From assembly GCA_011048835.1 (NCBI GenBank), contig DSDF01000018.1:1-54044 (forward strand): a stretch of 54,044 bases of DNA. The letters run 5' to 3'. The notes under the pieces were generated by a model. The model worked only from the letters and a program-made list of their open reading frames with translations, did no database searches and was not told the origin of the DNA. This document shows positions 34,937 to 43,761 of the stretch, piece after piece (the first letter of the stretch is position 1; each line of letters starts with the position of its first letter). The translations under genes were made by a program, and so were the position numbers. This DNA is from Methanoculleus sp. Lineage in GTDB: Archaea > Halobacteriota > Methanomicrobia > Methanomicrobiales > Methanomicrobiaceae.

Positions 34937-35445
34937 ACCAGTTGTTCCAGAAATTCCGACCAATCGGTTGTTCCATGAGACGGTGGGAGCTTGTCGTGAA
35001 TAAAATCCTCGATCCTGTCGGCGGTCCCGGCGATCGACCGGTAGGTGGTATCGAGCTCGAGAATGTGCTCAGGAGGGTGCTCCTCGAGCGCCTCGATGAG
35101 AATGACATCCAGCGCCTCGGCTTCGAGATTCTCGCGGATTTTATCCGGGGCGTACTGGCGTTTGCCGAGCCTCAGGGCGAGGACGTCGGGCCGGCAGCGG
35201 AGCACCACCACCCGGTCACAGGGCAGGAGGTGCGCAAGGTGCCCTTCTACAAACCCTGAAAACGGGGGAAGTTCCGCGACCCACCGTTCTTCATCTATGA
35301 TGGCCGTATGCCGTTTGGCATCCTGGTCGATAACGTAGGGCGCGGTCGTTTCCGAGAGGTGGAGGACGGGATGGCCGCGGGCTGCAAGTTCATCAGCAAG
35401 AGACGATTTCCCCGTTCCCGGTGTCCCGGTGATGCCCCACATCAT
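34933..35445 (-). CDS. Adenylate kinase 6 / Fap7-type NMP kinase
   Basis: A 170-residue P-loop nucleotide kinase like Fap7/AK6, which in eukaryotes and archaea also helps final maturation of the small ribosomal subunit with uS11. The Walker A loop is GITGTPGTGKSSLADEL. The lid and nucleotide-binding segment includes VVLRCRPDVLALRL and KIRENLEAEALDV. It starts with ATG ATG at 35445/35442, overlapping the hisC stop. It sits in an operon of nucleotide and amino-acid genes, which fits either role. Confidence 0.9.
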   Translation of the reverse strand: MMWGITGTPGTGKSSLADELAARGHPVLHLSETTAPYVIDQDAKRHTAIIDEERWVAELPPFSGFVEGHLAHLLPCDRVVVLRCRPDVLALRLGKRQYAPDKIRENLEAEALDVILIEALEEHPPEHILELDTTYRSIAGTADRIEDFIHDKLPPSHGTTDWSEFLEQLV

Positions 35446-36497
35446 AGCACCTGCAGCTCCTCGAGCAATCGTTCATTTTCCCAATCATCACCGATACTCA
35501 CCCTTATATAGTGGTCGCCGAGCCCGGGGAACCCAGCGGCCGATCGCACCACCACGCCCCGCCGTGCAAGCGCCTCTACTGCCTCGTCGCCGGTCAGGGG
35601 GGCAACGTCGACGAGCACGAAGTTGGCGTCACTCGGCAGGACGGGGAAGGGGATCTCTGCGGCAAACCGCCTGCGCCATGCGGTTACGTGCGCCACGATG
35701 CGCCGAACGTGTTCGGGGTCGGCAAGGGCGCCCATTGCTGCCGCCGCGGAGACCGCGTTCAATGCGAAGGGGGTCTGTGCACGCCGGAACACGGGCTCGA
35801 ACCACGAGGGCACGCATGCGAACCCCACCCTGAGCCCCGCGAGTGCATAGGCCTTGGAGAACGTGCGGCCGATAATCAGGTTGTCGAACCTGTGCAGGAG
35901 CGGCAGGTAGTCCAGCGCGGCAAATTCCACGTAGGCGTTGTCAAGAAAGAGCATCCCTTCAATCCCGTCGCAAATTTCCCCGATCACCTCCGGGGGCGTC
36001 GCATTCCCCGTGGGATTGTTGGGTGTGCAGAGGAAGGTGATCGTCGCCCCGCGGCTTTCCTCGATCACCCGTCCGGCATCGACGGCAAAATCGCGGTCCC
36101 GCGGGATCGGGTGCGGGATCCCTCCCTGGGCGCGTGCGGCGATGCCGTAGAACGAGAAGGTGGGGGTGCTGATCGCAACCCTGTCCCCTGCATCGACAGT
36201 TGCGCGGATCACCGTCTCGATCACCCCGTCCATCCCTGCGCCGGTGACGAACGCATGGTCGCCGAATGCGCGCCTCAGGGCGTCCACCAGTGACCCCATG
36301 TGCTCGTCGGGGTAGCGGTTCGCCGAGGCGAGGGCTTCGGTGGCCCGGGCGATGGCGAGGGGAGAGGGAGGGTAGGGACTCTCGTTGCTGCCAAGGCGGG
36401 CTACCCGGTCCCACCCGCAGGTGCGGGCGATATCAAAGGCGCCGCTCGCAAACCGGTATCCTTGACCCCGAAAGCAGTCCCTAACCAAGTGCTGCAT
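35442..36497 (-). CDS. hisC: Histidinol-phosphate aminotransferase
   Basis: A class I/II PLP aminotransferase in histidine synthesis, 351 residues from ATG 36497. It has RLGSNESPYPPSP, NRYPDEHMGSLVDAL, CTPNNPTGNATP for the PLP ring, the PLP lysine in RTFSKAYALAGLRVGF, and SDANFVLVD. The start lies 17 bases inside the end of argD, and the stop overlaps the AK6 start. hisD is also in this window at 49589-50845 but in another operon. It could also act on aromatic oxoacids, as many archaeal HisC homologues may. Confidence 0.92.
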   Translation of the reverse strand: MQHLVRDCFRGQGYRFASGAFDIARTCGWDRVARLGSNESPYPPSPLAIARATEALASANRYPDEHMGSLVDALRRAFGDHAFVTGAGMDGVIETVIRATVDAGDRVAISTPTFSFYGIAARAQGGIPHPIPRDRDFAVDAGRVIEESRGATITFLCTPNNPTGNATPPEVIGEICDGIEGMLFLDNAYVEFAALDYLPLLHRFDNLIIGRTFSKAYALAGLRVGFACVPSWFEPVFRRAQTPFALNAVSAAAAMGALADPEHVRRIVAHVTAWRRRFAAEIPFPVLPSDANFVLVDVAPLTGDEAVEALARRGVVVRSAAGFPGLGDHYIRVSIGDDWENERLLEELQVL

Positions 36498-37611
36498 GGA
36501 GAACCTCGATTGCCCGGTCGATTTCCTCCTCGGTGATGGTGAGCGGCGGGACAAGCCGCAGGTTGCCGTGGGCCGCGCAGTTGACAAGCACTCCCCGGTC
36601 GGCACAGGCCGTCTGCACCTCCGGGCACCTATCGCCCACCGGGATGCCGACCATCAGGCCGATGACACGGGGGTTGTATGCTGCGAGACCTTCGGCAAAC
36701 CGTTTTCCTTTTGCTGCCACACCGGGGAGCACCTCTTCGATCACCCTGATGGTGGCGAGCGCGGCTGCACAGGCGAGGGGGCCGCCTGCAAACGTGCTCC
36801 CGTGCTGGCCTGCGGTAAATGCAAGTCCTTCGCGGGCGACAATGGCGCCGACGGGAAATCCGCTTGCCATTCCCTTGGCGAGGCTGACGATATCGGGCTG
36901 CACGCCGTGCTGGTGCATTGCGAGCCATGTACCGGTTCTTCCCATGCCGGTCTGCACCTCATCGGCGATCATGAGCGCTCCTGTTTCATCACAGATCTCC
37001 CGCACCTCCCCGAGGAACCCCTCGGGCGGCAGGATGACCCCCGCCTCCCCCTGGACCGCCTCCACGAACACCCCTGCGGTGGTCTCGTCGACCGCGTTCC
37101 GGAGCGCATCGGCATCGCCGTAGTCGACGAAGGTGCACTTCGGTTCGAGCGGCTCGAACGGCTCCCTGATGGCTGGCTTGTGGGTGACGGCCAGCGATCC
37201 CATGGTGCGCCCGTGGAAGCAGTCACGGAAGGCGACAAACTGTTTCCGGCCTGTAGCGACCCGTGCCAGCTTGATCGCCGCTTCATTGGCCTCGGCACCC
37301 GAATTGACGAGGAAGGCCCGGGAAAGCCCGGTGATTTCTGCCAGTTTTCGAGCGAGTTCCGCCTGGTGGGGGACGTGGTAGAGGTTCGAGCAGTGGATAA
37401 GCTCATGCGCCTGCTCGCAGATGGCCTTTACCACCGCCGGGTGGCAATGGCCCGTGCTGCAGACTGCGATTCCCGCCACGCAGTCAATATACTCGTTTCC
37501 CTCCGCGTCCCATACCTTCGATCCGGCGCCTTTCACGATCAGCATCGTCCGGGAAAATGCCGGCATGTAGTACCGGGCATCGAGTTCCCGGTAGTGCGCA
37601 TGTTCCTCCAT
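36481..37611 (-). CDS. argD: Acetylornithine aminotransferase
   Basis: A class III PLP aminotransferase, 376 residues, in arginine synthesis (and possibly lysine side reactions). Motifs include DCVAGIAVCSTGHCHP, FLVNSGAEANEAAIKLAR, FHGRTMGSLAVTHK, ALMIADEVQTGMGRTG and the PLP lysine in SLAKGMASGFPVGA. The ATG at 37611 follows the guaAb stop by 19 bases. Its end overlaps the hisC start by 17 bases. Full length and intact. Confidence 0.94.
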   Translation of the reverse strand: MEEHAHYRELDARYYMPAFSRTMLIVKGAGSKVWDAEGNEYIDCVAGIAVCSTGHCHPAVVKAICEQAHELIHCSNLYHVPHQAELARKLAEITGLSRAFLVNSGAEANEAAIKLARVATGRKQFVAFRDCFHGRTMGSLAVTHKPAIREPFEPLEPKCTFVDYGDADALRNAVDETTAGVFVEAVQGEAGVILPPEGFLGEVREICDETGALMIADEVQTGMGRTGTWLAMHQHGVQPDIVSLAKGMASGFPVGAIVAREGLAFTAGQHGSTFAGGPLACAAALATIRVIEEVLPGVAAKGKRFAEGLAAYNPRVIGLMVGIPVGDRCPEVQTACADRGVLVNCAAHGNLRLVPPLTITEEEIDRAIEVLHAALG

Positions 37612-37630
37612 GTAATCCTGTCCTTTGCAC

Positions 37631-38548
37631 CTATTCGTATTCAATCGTGGCCGGGGGTTTGGGGGTGATATCGTACACCACCCGGGCAACCCCCGGAATC
37701 TCCGCGGTGATCCTCGATGCGATGGCACGGAGGGTCTCCCAGGGAAGTTCGATCGGGTCTGCGGTCATGGCATCCCGTGAATGGACCGCCCTCACGGCGA
37801 TGATCCACCCGTGCAGGCGCACATCGCCCTTGACTCCCGTGCCGAGGCCGAGCATGGCGGCGAAGCACTGCCAGGGGCCAAAGGCCTCGACCAGTTCCTC
37901 CTCGGCGATTGCGTTTGCCTCACGGACGATGGCGATCTTATCCGGTGTCACCTCTCCCAGGCAGCGGACGGCAAGGCCCGGGCCGGGGAACGGCATTCTG
38001 TGCTGGATCTCGAGGGGCAGATCCAGCCCGGCGGCAACCTGCCTTACTTCATCCTTGTAGAGGTCCTCGAGTGGCTCGATGATGGTCTCGAACTCGATAT
38101 GGAGCGGCATCCCTCCCACATTGTGGTGGCTCTTGATGCCCCCCTCGCTCTCGATGCGGTCGGGATAGATCGTCCCCTGCAGCAGGTGTTTTGCACCGGT
38201 CTTTTTCGCTTCCCGCTCAAAGATCCTGATGAACTTCTCGCCGATGGCCTTGCGTTTCTCCTCGGGGTCGGTGATACCCCGGAGCGCCGCGAAGAACTCG
38301 TCCGCGGCGTCGACCATCGTGAGGTTGTAGTCACAGAAGAGTTCGCAGATCCGCTCGCTCTCCCCTTTTCGCATGAGCCCGGTATCCACGTAGATGGGCT
38401 TGAGGCGGTCGCCGATGGCCCGGTGGGCGAGTTCCGCACAGACCGAGCTGTCGACGCCTCCCGAGAGGGCCATGACTACGCAATCGTTCCCTGCTTTTTC
38501 CTGTATGCTCGCAATTGCGGCTTCGATAAACCGTTCAACATTCACCAT
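37631..38548 (-). CDS. guaAB: GMP synthase subunit B (ATP-pyrophosphatase subunit)
   Basis: Amidates XMP to GMP using ammonia delivered by a separate glutaminase subunit, as in archaea with split GMP synthase. The 305-residue protein has the PP-loop [47 protein letters not shown] and the C-terminal dimerisation domain with [13 protein letters not shown]. The ATG is at 38548, 19 bases after pyrG. The glutaminase subunit (GuaAa) is not in this window. Confidence 0.96.
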   Translation of the reverse strand: MVNVERFIEAAIASIQEKAGNDCVVMALSGGVDSSVCAELAHRAIGDRLKPIYVDTGLMRKGESERICELFCDYNLTMVDAADEFFAALRGITDPEEKRKAIGEKFIRIFEREAKKTGAKHLLQGTIYPDRIESEGGIKSHHNVGGMPLHIEFETIIEPLEDLYKDEVRQVAAGLDLPLEIQHRMPFPGPGLAVRCLGEVTPDKIAIVREANAIAEEELVEAFGPWQCFAAMLGLGTGVKGDVRLHGWIIAVRAVHSRDAMTADPIELPWETLRAIASRITAEIPGVARVVYDITPKPPATIEYE

Positions 38549-38567
38549 GATAGTGTTCCACCGATGT

Positions 38568-40151
38568 CTAACTCTCTCTGTTTCTTTCCTCTCTGCAAGC
38601 TGTCACGAATCCCAGATAGGGCGGCGATGCCCGGGTAGGGCGCGAAGTGAACTCCGGATGGAACTGGGTCGCCAGGAAGAAGGGGTGGTCGGGCAGCTCG
38701 CACACCTCCATCCTGTTCCCGCACCTTCCCGAAAAGACCAGGCCCGCTGCTTCGAGGTCGGCGATCATGGAAGGTGTTACCTCGTAGCGATGACGGTGCC
38801 GCTCGGTGATCCCGGTGTTTTCATAGAGTCGTGCGACCAGGGTATTCTCCCCGAGATCGATCGCGTATTCGCCGAGCCGCATCGTTCCCCCGAGACCCTC
38901 CACCTCCTCCTGTTCGGGGAGGATGGCAATCACATGAAGGCCCGGCCCCATCTCTTCGCTCGTGGCGTCCGCCAATCCAAGGACATTTTTCGCATACTCG
39001 ATGACGGCGAGCTGGAATCCGAGACAGAGGCCAAGGTATGGTTTTTTCTGCTCGCGGGCAAACCGGATCGCCCGCAGCTTTCCCTCGATGCCCCGTTTGC
39101 CGAACCCTCCCGGGACCAGGATTCCGTCGACGTCCGCCAGTTCGGCGGTATCGAAGGTCTCGGCGTCAAGCCACCTGATATCGACCTCGGTCGAGAGCGC
39201 ACGCCCTGCATGTTTCAGGGCTTCCTTGATGCTGATGTAGACATCCTCGATGCCGTACTTGCTCACGATGGCGACCGTGACCCTGTTGGTGTACTCCCTG
39301 CTGACCAGGTGGTACCACTCGGTGTCGGGGGTGCGTTTTTCGAGGTCGAGGTATTCCAGAACCACGTCGGCAACCCCTTCCTTTTCCATCTCCATCGGAA
39401 CGTGGTAGATGTCGGGCACGGTCGCCATGCTGATGACCGCTCTCGGGGGCACGTCGCAGAACGCGGAGATCTTCTTTTTCGTCCCGCCCGAAATGACGCA
39501 TTCGCTCCTGCCCACGATGATGTCGGGGTGCAGACCCAGTTCGCGCAACGCCTTGACCGAATGCTGGGTGGGTTTGGTCTTGTGGTCTCCCATGTTATCG
39601 ACCGGCACAAGGGTCACGTGCACGAGCACCATATCGTGCGCTTCCAGCTCCCCGTGCATCTGGCGCACCGCCTCCAGAAAGGGCATGCTCTCGATATCGC
39701 CGACCGTGCCTCCCACCTCGACGAGGCAGACGTCGGCATGGGTTTTGTTGTCGAGTTCCTCTTCGGCGGCGTGCCGGATGCATGTCTTGATCTGGTCGGT
39801 GATATGGGGGATGATCTGGACGGTCCCGCCGAGGAAATCGCCGCGCCGCTCTTTTTCGATCACCGTCTGGTAGACTTTCCCTGTTGTGATATTGTGATCC
39901 GAGCTCAAACTGATATCCAGGAATCGCTCGTAGTTGCCGAGATCGAGATCAACCTCGCCTCCATCACGGAGCACGAACACCTCCCCGTGCTGTGCCGGGT
40001 TCATCGTCCCTGCATCGATATTGAGATAGGGATCGATCTTGACGGCGGTGATCCGGTACCCGCGGTTTTTCAGGAGCCGGCCGATGGAAGCGGTGGTGAT
40101 GCCCTTCCCCAGACCGCTCATTACGCCTCCGGTGACTACAATAAACTTCAA
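38568..40151 (-). CDS. pyrG: CTP synthase
   Basis: Makes CTP from UTP with ammonia from its own glutaminase domain. The 527-residue protein starts at TTG 40151 with [21 protein letters not shown] after a GGAGAGGG ribosome site. The N-terminal synthetase half is followed by a class I glutamine amidotransferase domain with the nucleophile cysteine in [11 protein letters not shown] and the His-Glu pair in [12 protein letters not shown]. It is first in the six-gene operon pyrG-guaAb-argD-hisC-AK6-CDP-alcohol phosphotransferase, with gaps of 19 bases or overlaps. The TTG start may limit its expression. Confidence 0.97.
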   Translation of the reverse strand: MKFIVVTGGVMSGLGKGITTASIGRLLKNRGYRITAVKIDPYLNIDAGTMNPAQHGEVFVLRDGGEVDLDLGNYERFLDISLSSDHNITTGKVYQTVIEKERRGDFLGGTVQIIPHITDQIKTCIRHAAEEELDNKTHADVCLVEVGGTVGDIESMPFLEAVRQMHGELEAHDMVLVHVTLVPVDNMGDHKTKPTQHSVKALRELGLHPDIIVGRSECVISGGTKKKISAFCDVPPRAVISMATVPDIYHVPMEMEKEGVADVVLEYLDLEKRTPDTEWYHLVSREYTNRVTVAIVSKYGIEDVYISIKEALKHAGRALSTEVDIRWLDAETFDTAELADVDGILVPGGFGKRGIEGKLRAIRFAREQKKPYLGLCLGFQLAVIEYAKNVLGLADATSEEMGPGLHVIAILPEQEEVEGLGGTMRLGEYAIDLGENTLVARLYENTGITERHRHRYEVTPSMIADLEAAGLVFSGRCGNRMEVCELPDHPFFLATQFHPEFTSRPTRASPPYLGFVTACREERNRES

Positions 40152-40189
40152 AACGCCCTCTCCTGCTGCTGATCAGATTGTTCTGCCAT

Positions 40190-40203
40190 CCATATTATAT
40201 GTA
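40190..40203 (-). promoter_or_regulatory. TATA-like box of the pyrG operon
   Basis: On the minus strand CTACATATAATATG lies about 40-52 bases before the TTG start of pyrG in the 131-bp gap after the hotdog gene. It is the only AT-rich element there and would give a leader of about 15-25 bases holding the GGAGAGGG ribosome site. Confidence 0.5.
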
Positions 40204-40282
40204 GCACTCAGGCATTATCATTGGGTTTTCGCGCTCCCCATGCGGAGGAGCATGTGGCCCTGGGGCAGGCTGCCGATCCCGC

Positions 40283-40705
40283 TCAGTTCCTCCTGATCAC
40301 CGCAAAGGAGGCGGCGGTCTGGGAGAGGAGGGGGGCGCCCGCACCCTGCATGCGCACCTCGCCCTCGGTGAAGGCGACCCTTCGGCCTTTCCGGATCACC
40401 CTGCCGCGGGCGACGATGGTCCCCTCCCGCACGCCCCGCAGAAACGAGGTTGACTCGGAGATGGTGGCGATGGATTCCCTCTCATCGAGGACGGTACAGA
40501 GCGCAAGCGCCATCGCCTCGTCGCAGAGGGCGGCAAAGACACCTCCCTGCAGCCACCCGTCGCCGTTGAGCATGTCGGTCCTGACCTGCATGGAGAGTTC
40601 GGCGCACCCATCGCCATAGGCTCTCACATCAATGCCCATAAGGCCAAAGAACGGGTTCGCATCCCGCCCCCTCGTGCGGAGCTCCTCAAGATACCTGACG
40701 GTCAT
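40283..40705 (-). CDS. Hotdog-fold thioesterase (PaaI family)
   Basis: A 140-residue hotdog-fold protein, probably an acyl-CoA or aromatic acyl thioesterase. Family motifs are NPFFGLMGID near the start, DGWLQGGVFAALCDEAMALA (PaaI proteins have a catalytic Asp/Glu here) and TIVARGRVIRKGRRVAFTEG. Start ATG 40705. It lies upstream of the pyrG operon on the same strand with a 131-bp gap, and divergent from a small hypothetical gene. Substrate unknown. Confidence 0.87.
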   Translation of the reverse strand: MTVRYLEELRTRGRDANPFFGLMGIDVRAYGDGCAELSMQVRTDMLNGDGWLQGGVFAALCDEAMALALCTVLDERESIATISESTSFLRGVREGTIVARGRVIRKGRRVAFTEGEVRMQGAGAPLLSQTAASFAVIRRN

Positions 40706-40827
40706 GCGATTAACGGATACGGGGCGCGCCAATTTAGCCCTTGCGGCATGGGGCGGCCGGCAGGAAAGCCTCCGGCGATCCCGGCAAACCGAAATCGCAA
40801 TGGGCGTTCGCATCCCCGGATATATGT

Positions 40828-41061
40828 ATGAATGCGGATGAAGAACTCAAATGCATGCTCAAAGACCTTCTCTGGCTGAACTCCCTCATCGCCACCGAGC
40901 TCATCCAGCTCACCGAAAACACCTCGGCCATCCTCCGCGACGGCAACATCCCCCCAACCTGCCTCGAGGAACACGCCAAACTCCGGGCCGTGGCGCTCGA
41001 TATCGCCGACCGCTACCTGCCGGGGACGGAACTGCGAAAGCACGTGGAGAAGCACCAGTGA
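40828..41061 (+). CDS. Small helical protein of unknown function
   Basis: A 77-residue mostly helical protein (MNADEELKCMLKDLLWLNSL, then ATELIQLTENTSAILRDG, and LRAVALDIADRYLPGTELRK). No domain is recognised. ATG 40828 fits; TATATGTATG just before it could be a promoter if the message is leaderless. It has plausible codon use and ends just before a GTG-initiated 60-codon frame (41058-41240, VIGAYGGIPCGVYCG) that overlaps the stop. That second frame loses protein-like character quickly and is not called. Confidence 0.55.
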   Translation: MNADEELKCMLKDLLWLNSLIATELIQLTENTSAILRDGNIPPTCLEEHAKLRAVALDIADRYLPGTELRKHVEKHQ

Positions 41062-41210
41062 TCGGAGCATATGGCGGGATACCCTGCGGCGTGTATTGCG
41101 GCAAGGAGCCTCCGGTACCATCCGGAGTGAACGCGGCTGGGAAAAAATTGCGCATCGGGGCGCCGGGGAATGCATGCCGCCCCGCCGGTCCCGGCGAAAT
41201 GAGTGTAAAA

Positions 41211-41226
41211 GGCCCGTTGATGGGCC
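41211..41226 (+). terminator. Hairpin with AT-rich tail in the 41062-41456 gap
   Basis: GGCCC-GTTGAT-GGGCC forms a short GC stem followed by ATTTAATT, about 150 bases after the small helical gene. It may end transcription from that gene. The remaining gap to 41456 shows no convincing gene or other signal. Confidence 0.3.
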
Positions 41227-41456
41227 ATTTAATTCCTTGACCCCGGTCGCATCAGAGCGCACGATGCGCCCTGTGAGAACCCGAAGCGCACATCATCGAA
41301 GGCTCTCCTCGATTTTTCACGAAGACCTGCACTATTGTGATACGGCGACTCCCTCACAGCCTGCAGGACAGGAAGATAAGGCATTTCTGCCGTATACCCA
41401 TGTTCGAACGACGGCATCATCGACCAGATTGGAGCATGGAAAAAGAGAGGGGATGA

Positions 41457-43211
41457 TTACCTCCTGCGTTCATCGTCGTCCCTGTCATCGTCGTCCCTGT
41501 CATCATCCTCCCTGTCATCATCGTCCCTGACATCATCGTCCCTGACATCATCGTCCCTGTCATCGTCGTCCCTGTCATCGTCATCATCGCCGATCACGCC
41601 GGGCGAGACATGGATCAGGCCTGCGTCCCATGTGTTATCCGTTTCGTTCCCGGCGAGATTGATCGGTCCAGCCCTGCCGTTGGTGATGTTCGCATCGCTG
41701 TCGAGGGCTGGGTCATCTCCCTGCTTCTCGAGTGTGAACACGTACCCCTCCGGCCTGATGAATCGAAGCGAATAGGTGCCTGCTTTTAGGTTATGAAAAC
41801 TGTAGTGGCCTCCAGCGTCAGTCGACCTCGACCGAAGCCTGTTCCCCTCGCTGTCGTAGAGGATGATCTCGACGCCTCCTATGCCGGGCTCCCCTTCATC
41901 CTGGATGCCGTTGCGGTTCACATCCTCCCAGACAAAATCACCGATCTTGCCCGTGGAAATCGGTACCGGCGCTGGAATTGGTCCGGGAGCGGGTTCGATC
42001 ACCTCGTCCAGCCTGACCGCCCAGGCGTCACAGTGGGGCGGTTGCTCCTTGGGCGTTGCGTTGAACACGCCCGCAAAGACATAGGATGTCTCGGAGGTGC
42101 GGATGATCGACCTGGCAAGATCCTGGTTTGATCCTCCCAGGGTCCCGTTCCACTCCTCCTCGCCGCCTGCATCGAGTTTGATCAACCACGCGTCGGTATT
42201 GCCCGACCCGTAGTTCTCAATGCTCCCGGCGAGCAGAAGCCCTCCGTCGGGCGTGTCCACGGCTGAATACGCCGTGGCGTTGACGTCACCGCCGCCGAGG
42301 GTCGTCTCCCGCACCATGGCTCCCGTTTCATTGAACCGCAGGTACCAGGCATCGGTGTCCGTCCTGTTGTCGGCGGAGAAGAAGGTGGTCGTGCCGATAA
42401 ACGAGAAGTTCTGCGTAGTTTCCTGAAAAACCTTCTGCGCCCTGTCGTCTCCGGCGCCACCGTAGGTCGCATTCCAGAGTTCCGCGCCCGTGCTGTCCGT
42501 CTTCAGCACCCATGCGTCAGCTTCCCCGTCACCGTACGATTCCGTGGCTCCGGCGCACAGGAATCCGCCTTCTGCATCTTCGATCACCGAATATGCAGTG
42601 TCGTTCTCCTCCTCGCCGAAGCGGCTGTTCCACTCCTCGCCGCCTGAGGCATTGAGCTTCACCAGCCACGCATCGGTGCTCCCCGAGGCATACCCCTCGA
42701 TGATCCCCGCGACCAGGTAGCCGCCGTCGGTGGTCTGGATGATCGAGTAGGCGGTGGCATTCACCTCGGGCCCGCCGAAGGTCAGGTTCAGCACCTCATC
42801 TCCCGTGGCGTTGATCCCGACCACCCATGCATCGGAATGGGATCGATCGGCCCCGAGCGGGAGGGCAATCGAGCCTGCGAAGACGATCCCGCCGTCTTCT
42901 ACCGGGATGATGTCGAACGCGGTGTCGTCCAGCGTGGATCCGTAAGGCGCGTCCGAGATCAGCGCTCCGTCTTCTTCATCGAGCACCCCCAGCCATGTGT
43001 CGGCCAGCCCGGCCCCGTTTGTATCCGTATCGCCCGCGAAGACCAGGCTCGCGTTCTCCGTTTGAATGATTGCATACGCAGATTCGTTGGTTCCCACACC
43101 ACCGTAGGTCTGGTTCCAGACGACCGAGAGGTCGAATGCCGCGGCGCTTCCCGCGCCGAAGCACATCATTGCAAGGACAATGAGAACGACCCCTTTCGAA
43201 CATTGCAGCAT
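41457..43211 (-). CDS. Secreted repeat protein A: propeller-like repeats, SdrD-B domain, Asp-Arg tail
   Basis: A 584-residue exported protein. The signal peptide (about residues 1-26, VVLIVLAMMCFGAGSAAAF) is followed by about seven repeats of some 50 residues, each ending like AWLVKLNASGGEEWN and holding YSIIQTTDGGYLVAGI, probably a beta propeller. An SdrD-B-like domain follows (KIGDFVWEDVNRNGIQDEGE, and GTYSLRFIRPEGYVFTL). The last 45 residues are a near-perfect Asp-Asp-Asp-Arg repeat. Many N-x-S/T glycosylation sites occur. There is no membrane anchor. ATG 43211 has a GGGGGTAG site upstream; a TTG six codons earlier is less likely. A clear paralogue of the next upstream gene. Confidence 0.85.
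   Translation of the reverse strand: MLQCSKGVVLIVLAMMCFGAGSAAAFDLSVVWNQTYGGVGTNESAYAIIQTENASLVFAGDTDTNGAGLADTWLGVLDEEDGALISDAPYGSTLDDTAFDIIPVEDGGIVFAGSIALPLGADRSHSDAWVVGINATGDEVLNLTFGGPEVNATAYSIIQTTDGGYLVAGIIEGYASGSTDAWLVKLNASGGEEWNSRFGEEENDTAYSVIEDAEGGFLCAGATESYGDGEADAWVLKTDSTGAELWNATYGGAGDDRAQKVFQETTQNFSFIGTTTFFSADNRTDTDAWYLRFNETGAMVRETTLGGGDVNATAYSAVDTPDGGLLLAGSIENYGSGNTDAWLIKLDAGGEEEWNGTLGGSNQDLARSIIRTSETSYVFAGVFNATPKEQPPHCDAWAVRLDEVIEPAPGPIPAPVPISTGKIGDFVWEDVNRNGIQDEGEPGIGGVEIILYDSEGNRLRSRSTDAGGHYSFHNLKAGTYSLRFIRPEGYVFTLEKQGDDPALDSDANITNGRAGPINLAGNETDNTWDAGLIHVSPGVIGDDDDDRDDDDRDDDVRDDDVRDDDDREDDDRDDDDRDDDERRR
41465..41593. repeat. 15-bp tandem repeat encoding the Asp-Arg tail
   Basis: The unit CATCGTCGTCCCTGT (with CATCATCGTCCCTGA and CATCATCCTCCCTGT variants) is repeated about eight times in frame at the 3' end of secreted protein A. 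The copies are nearly identical at DNA level, which fits recent expansion or contraction by slippage. Confidence 0.9.
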
Positions 43212-43415
43212 CGTGTATTCTACCCCCAATTCTATGTGAAATCCCGTTTCGCCCGTAGTGCTGGATGCTTCGGGTGATATCTGCGGTCCGATGACCCGCG
43301 GCAGCTCGCTCGTTCTTTCTCGCAGTCCTCAGGATCGGGCATGCCGGAAATCCGGTTCACGCATCGTCCCGACAACACTGGCGGAGAGGGATCAGGGGTG
43401 GAGTGGTGTATTCAA

Positions 43416-43443
43416 CCATAAAAATGTAAGTGTGTAAATAATT
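43416..43443 (-). promoter_or_regulatory. Conserved 28-bp element about 205 bp upstream of secreted protein A
   Basis: Read on the plus strand it is CCATAAAAAT-N10-AAATAATT. The same arms with the same 10-base spacing occur at 48153-48180, upstream of secreted protein B, at almost the same distance (about 201 bp). It is AT-rich and TATA-like in otherwise GC-rich DNA, so a promoter with a long leader is likely. The rest of the 550-base gap 43212-43761 shows no gene. Confidence 0.6.
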
Positions 43444-43761
43444 TCTGTCCGGCAGGAATCTTCAGGAATAGGATGGTGCTCCGGTCCTTTTTAATGCGAG
43501 GGATGGCTACCGGGGTGGTTCGGCACCGCGGCCCTGCACAAACTGCACAACCCGCATGGCAGAGCGCGAGATGACTGAGACGCCTGCAGTGCTTCGCCGT
43601 CATGAGGAAACGGCGAAGGGTGTCTCCTGTGCAACTATCCGGATCCATCGCGGCGAAAAAAAGTGAAGTGGGCCGGATTGCAGGCATGAATTCTCTCATT
43701 TCCGGGAGAGAATGCGCCCGCGGGAGAGCGGGGATCCGGGGTTGATAGGATGACGCGTGGG

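Noticed and set aside
41058-41240. GTG-initiated 60-codon frame overlapping the stop of the small helical gene
   Set aside because: The start looks protein-like (GGIPCGVYCG) and the overlap is suggestive, but the rest has no protein character and contains a hairpin; too weak to call.
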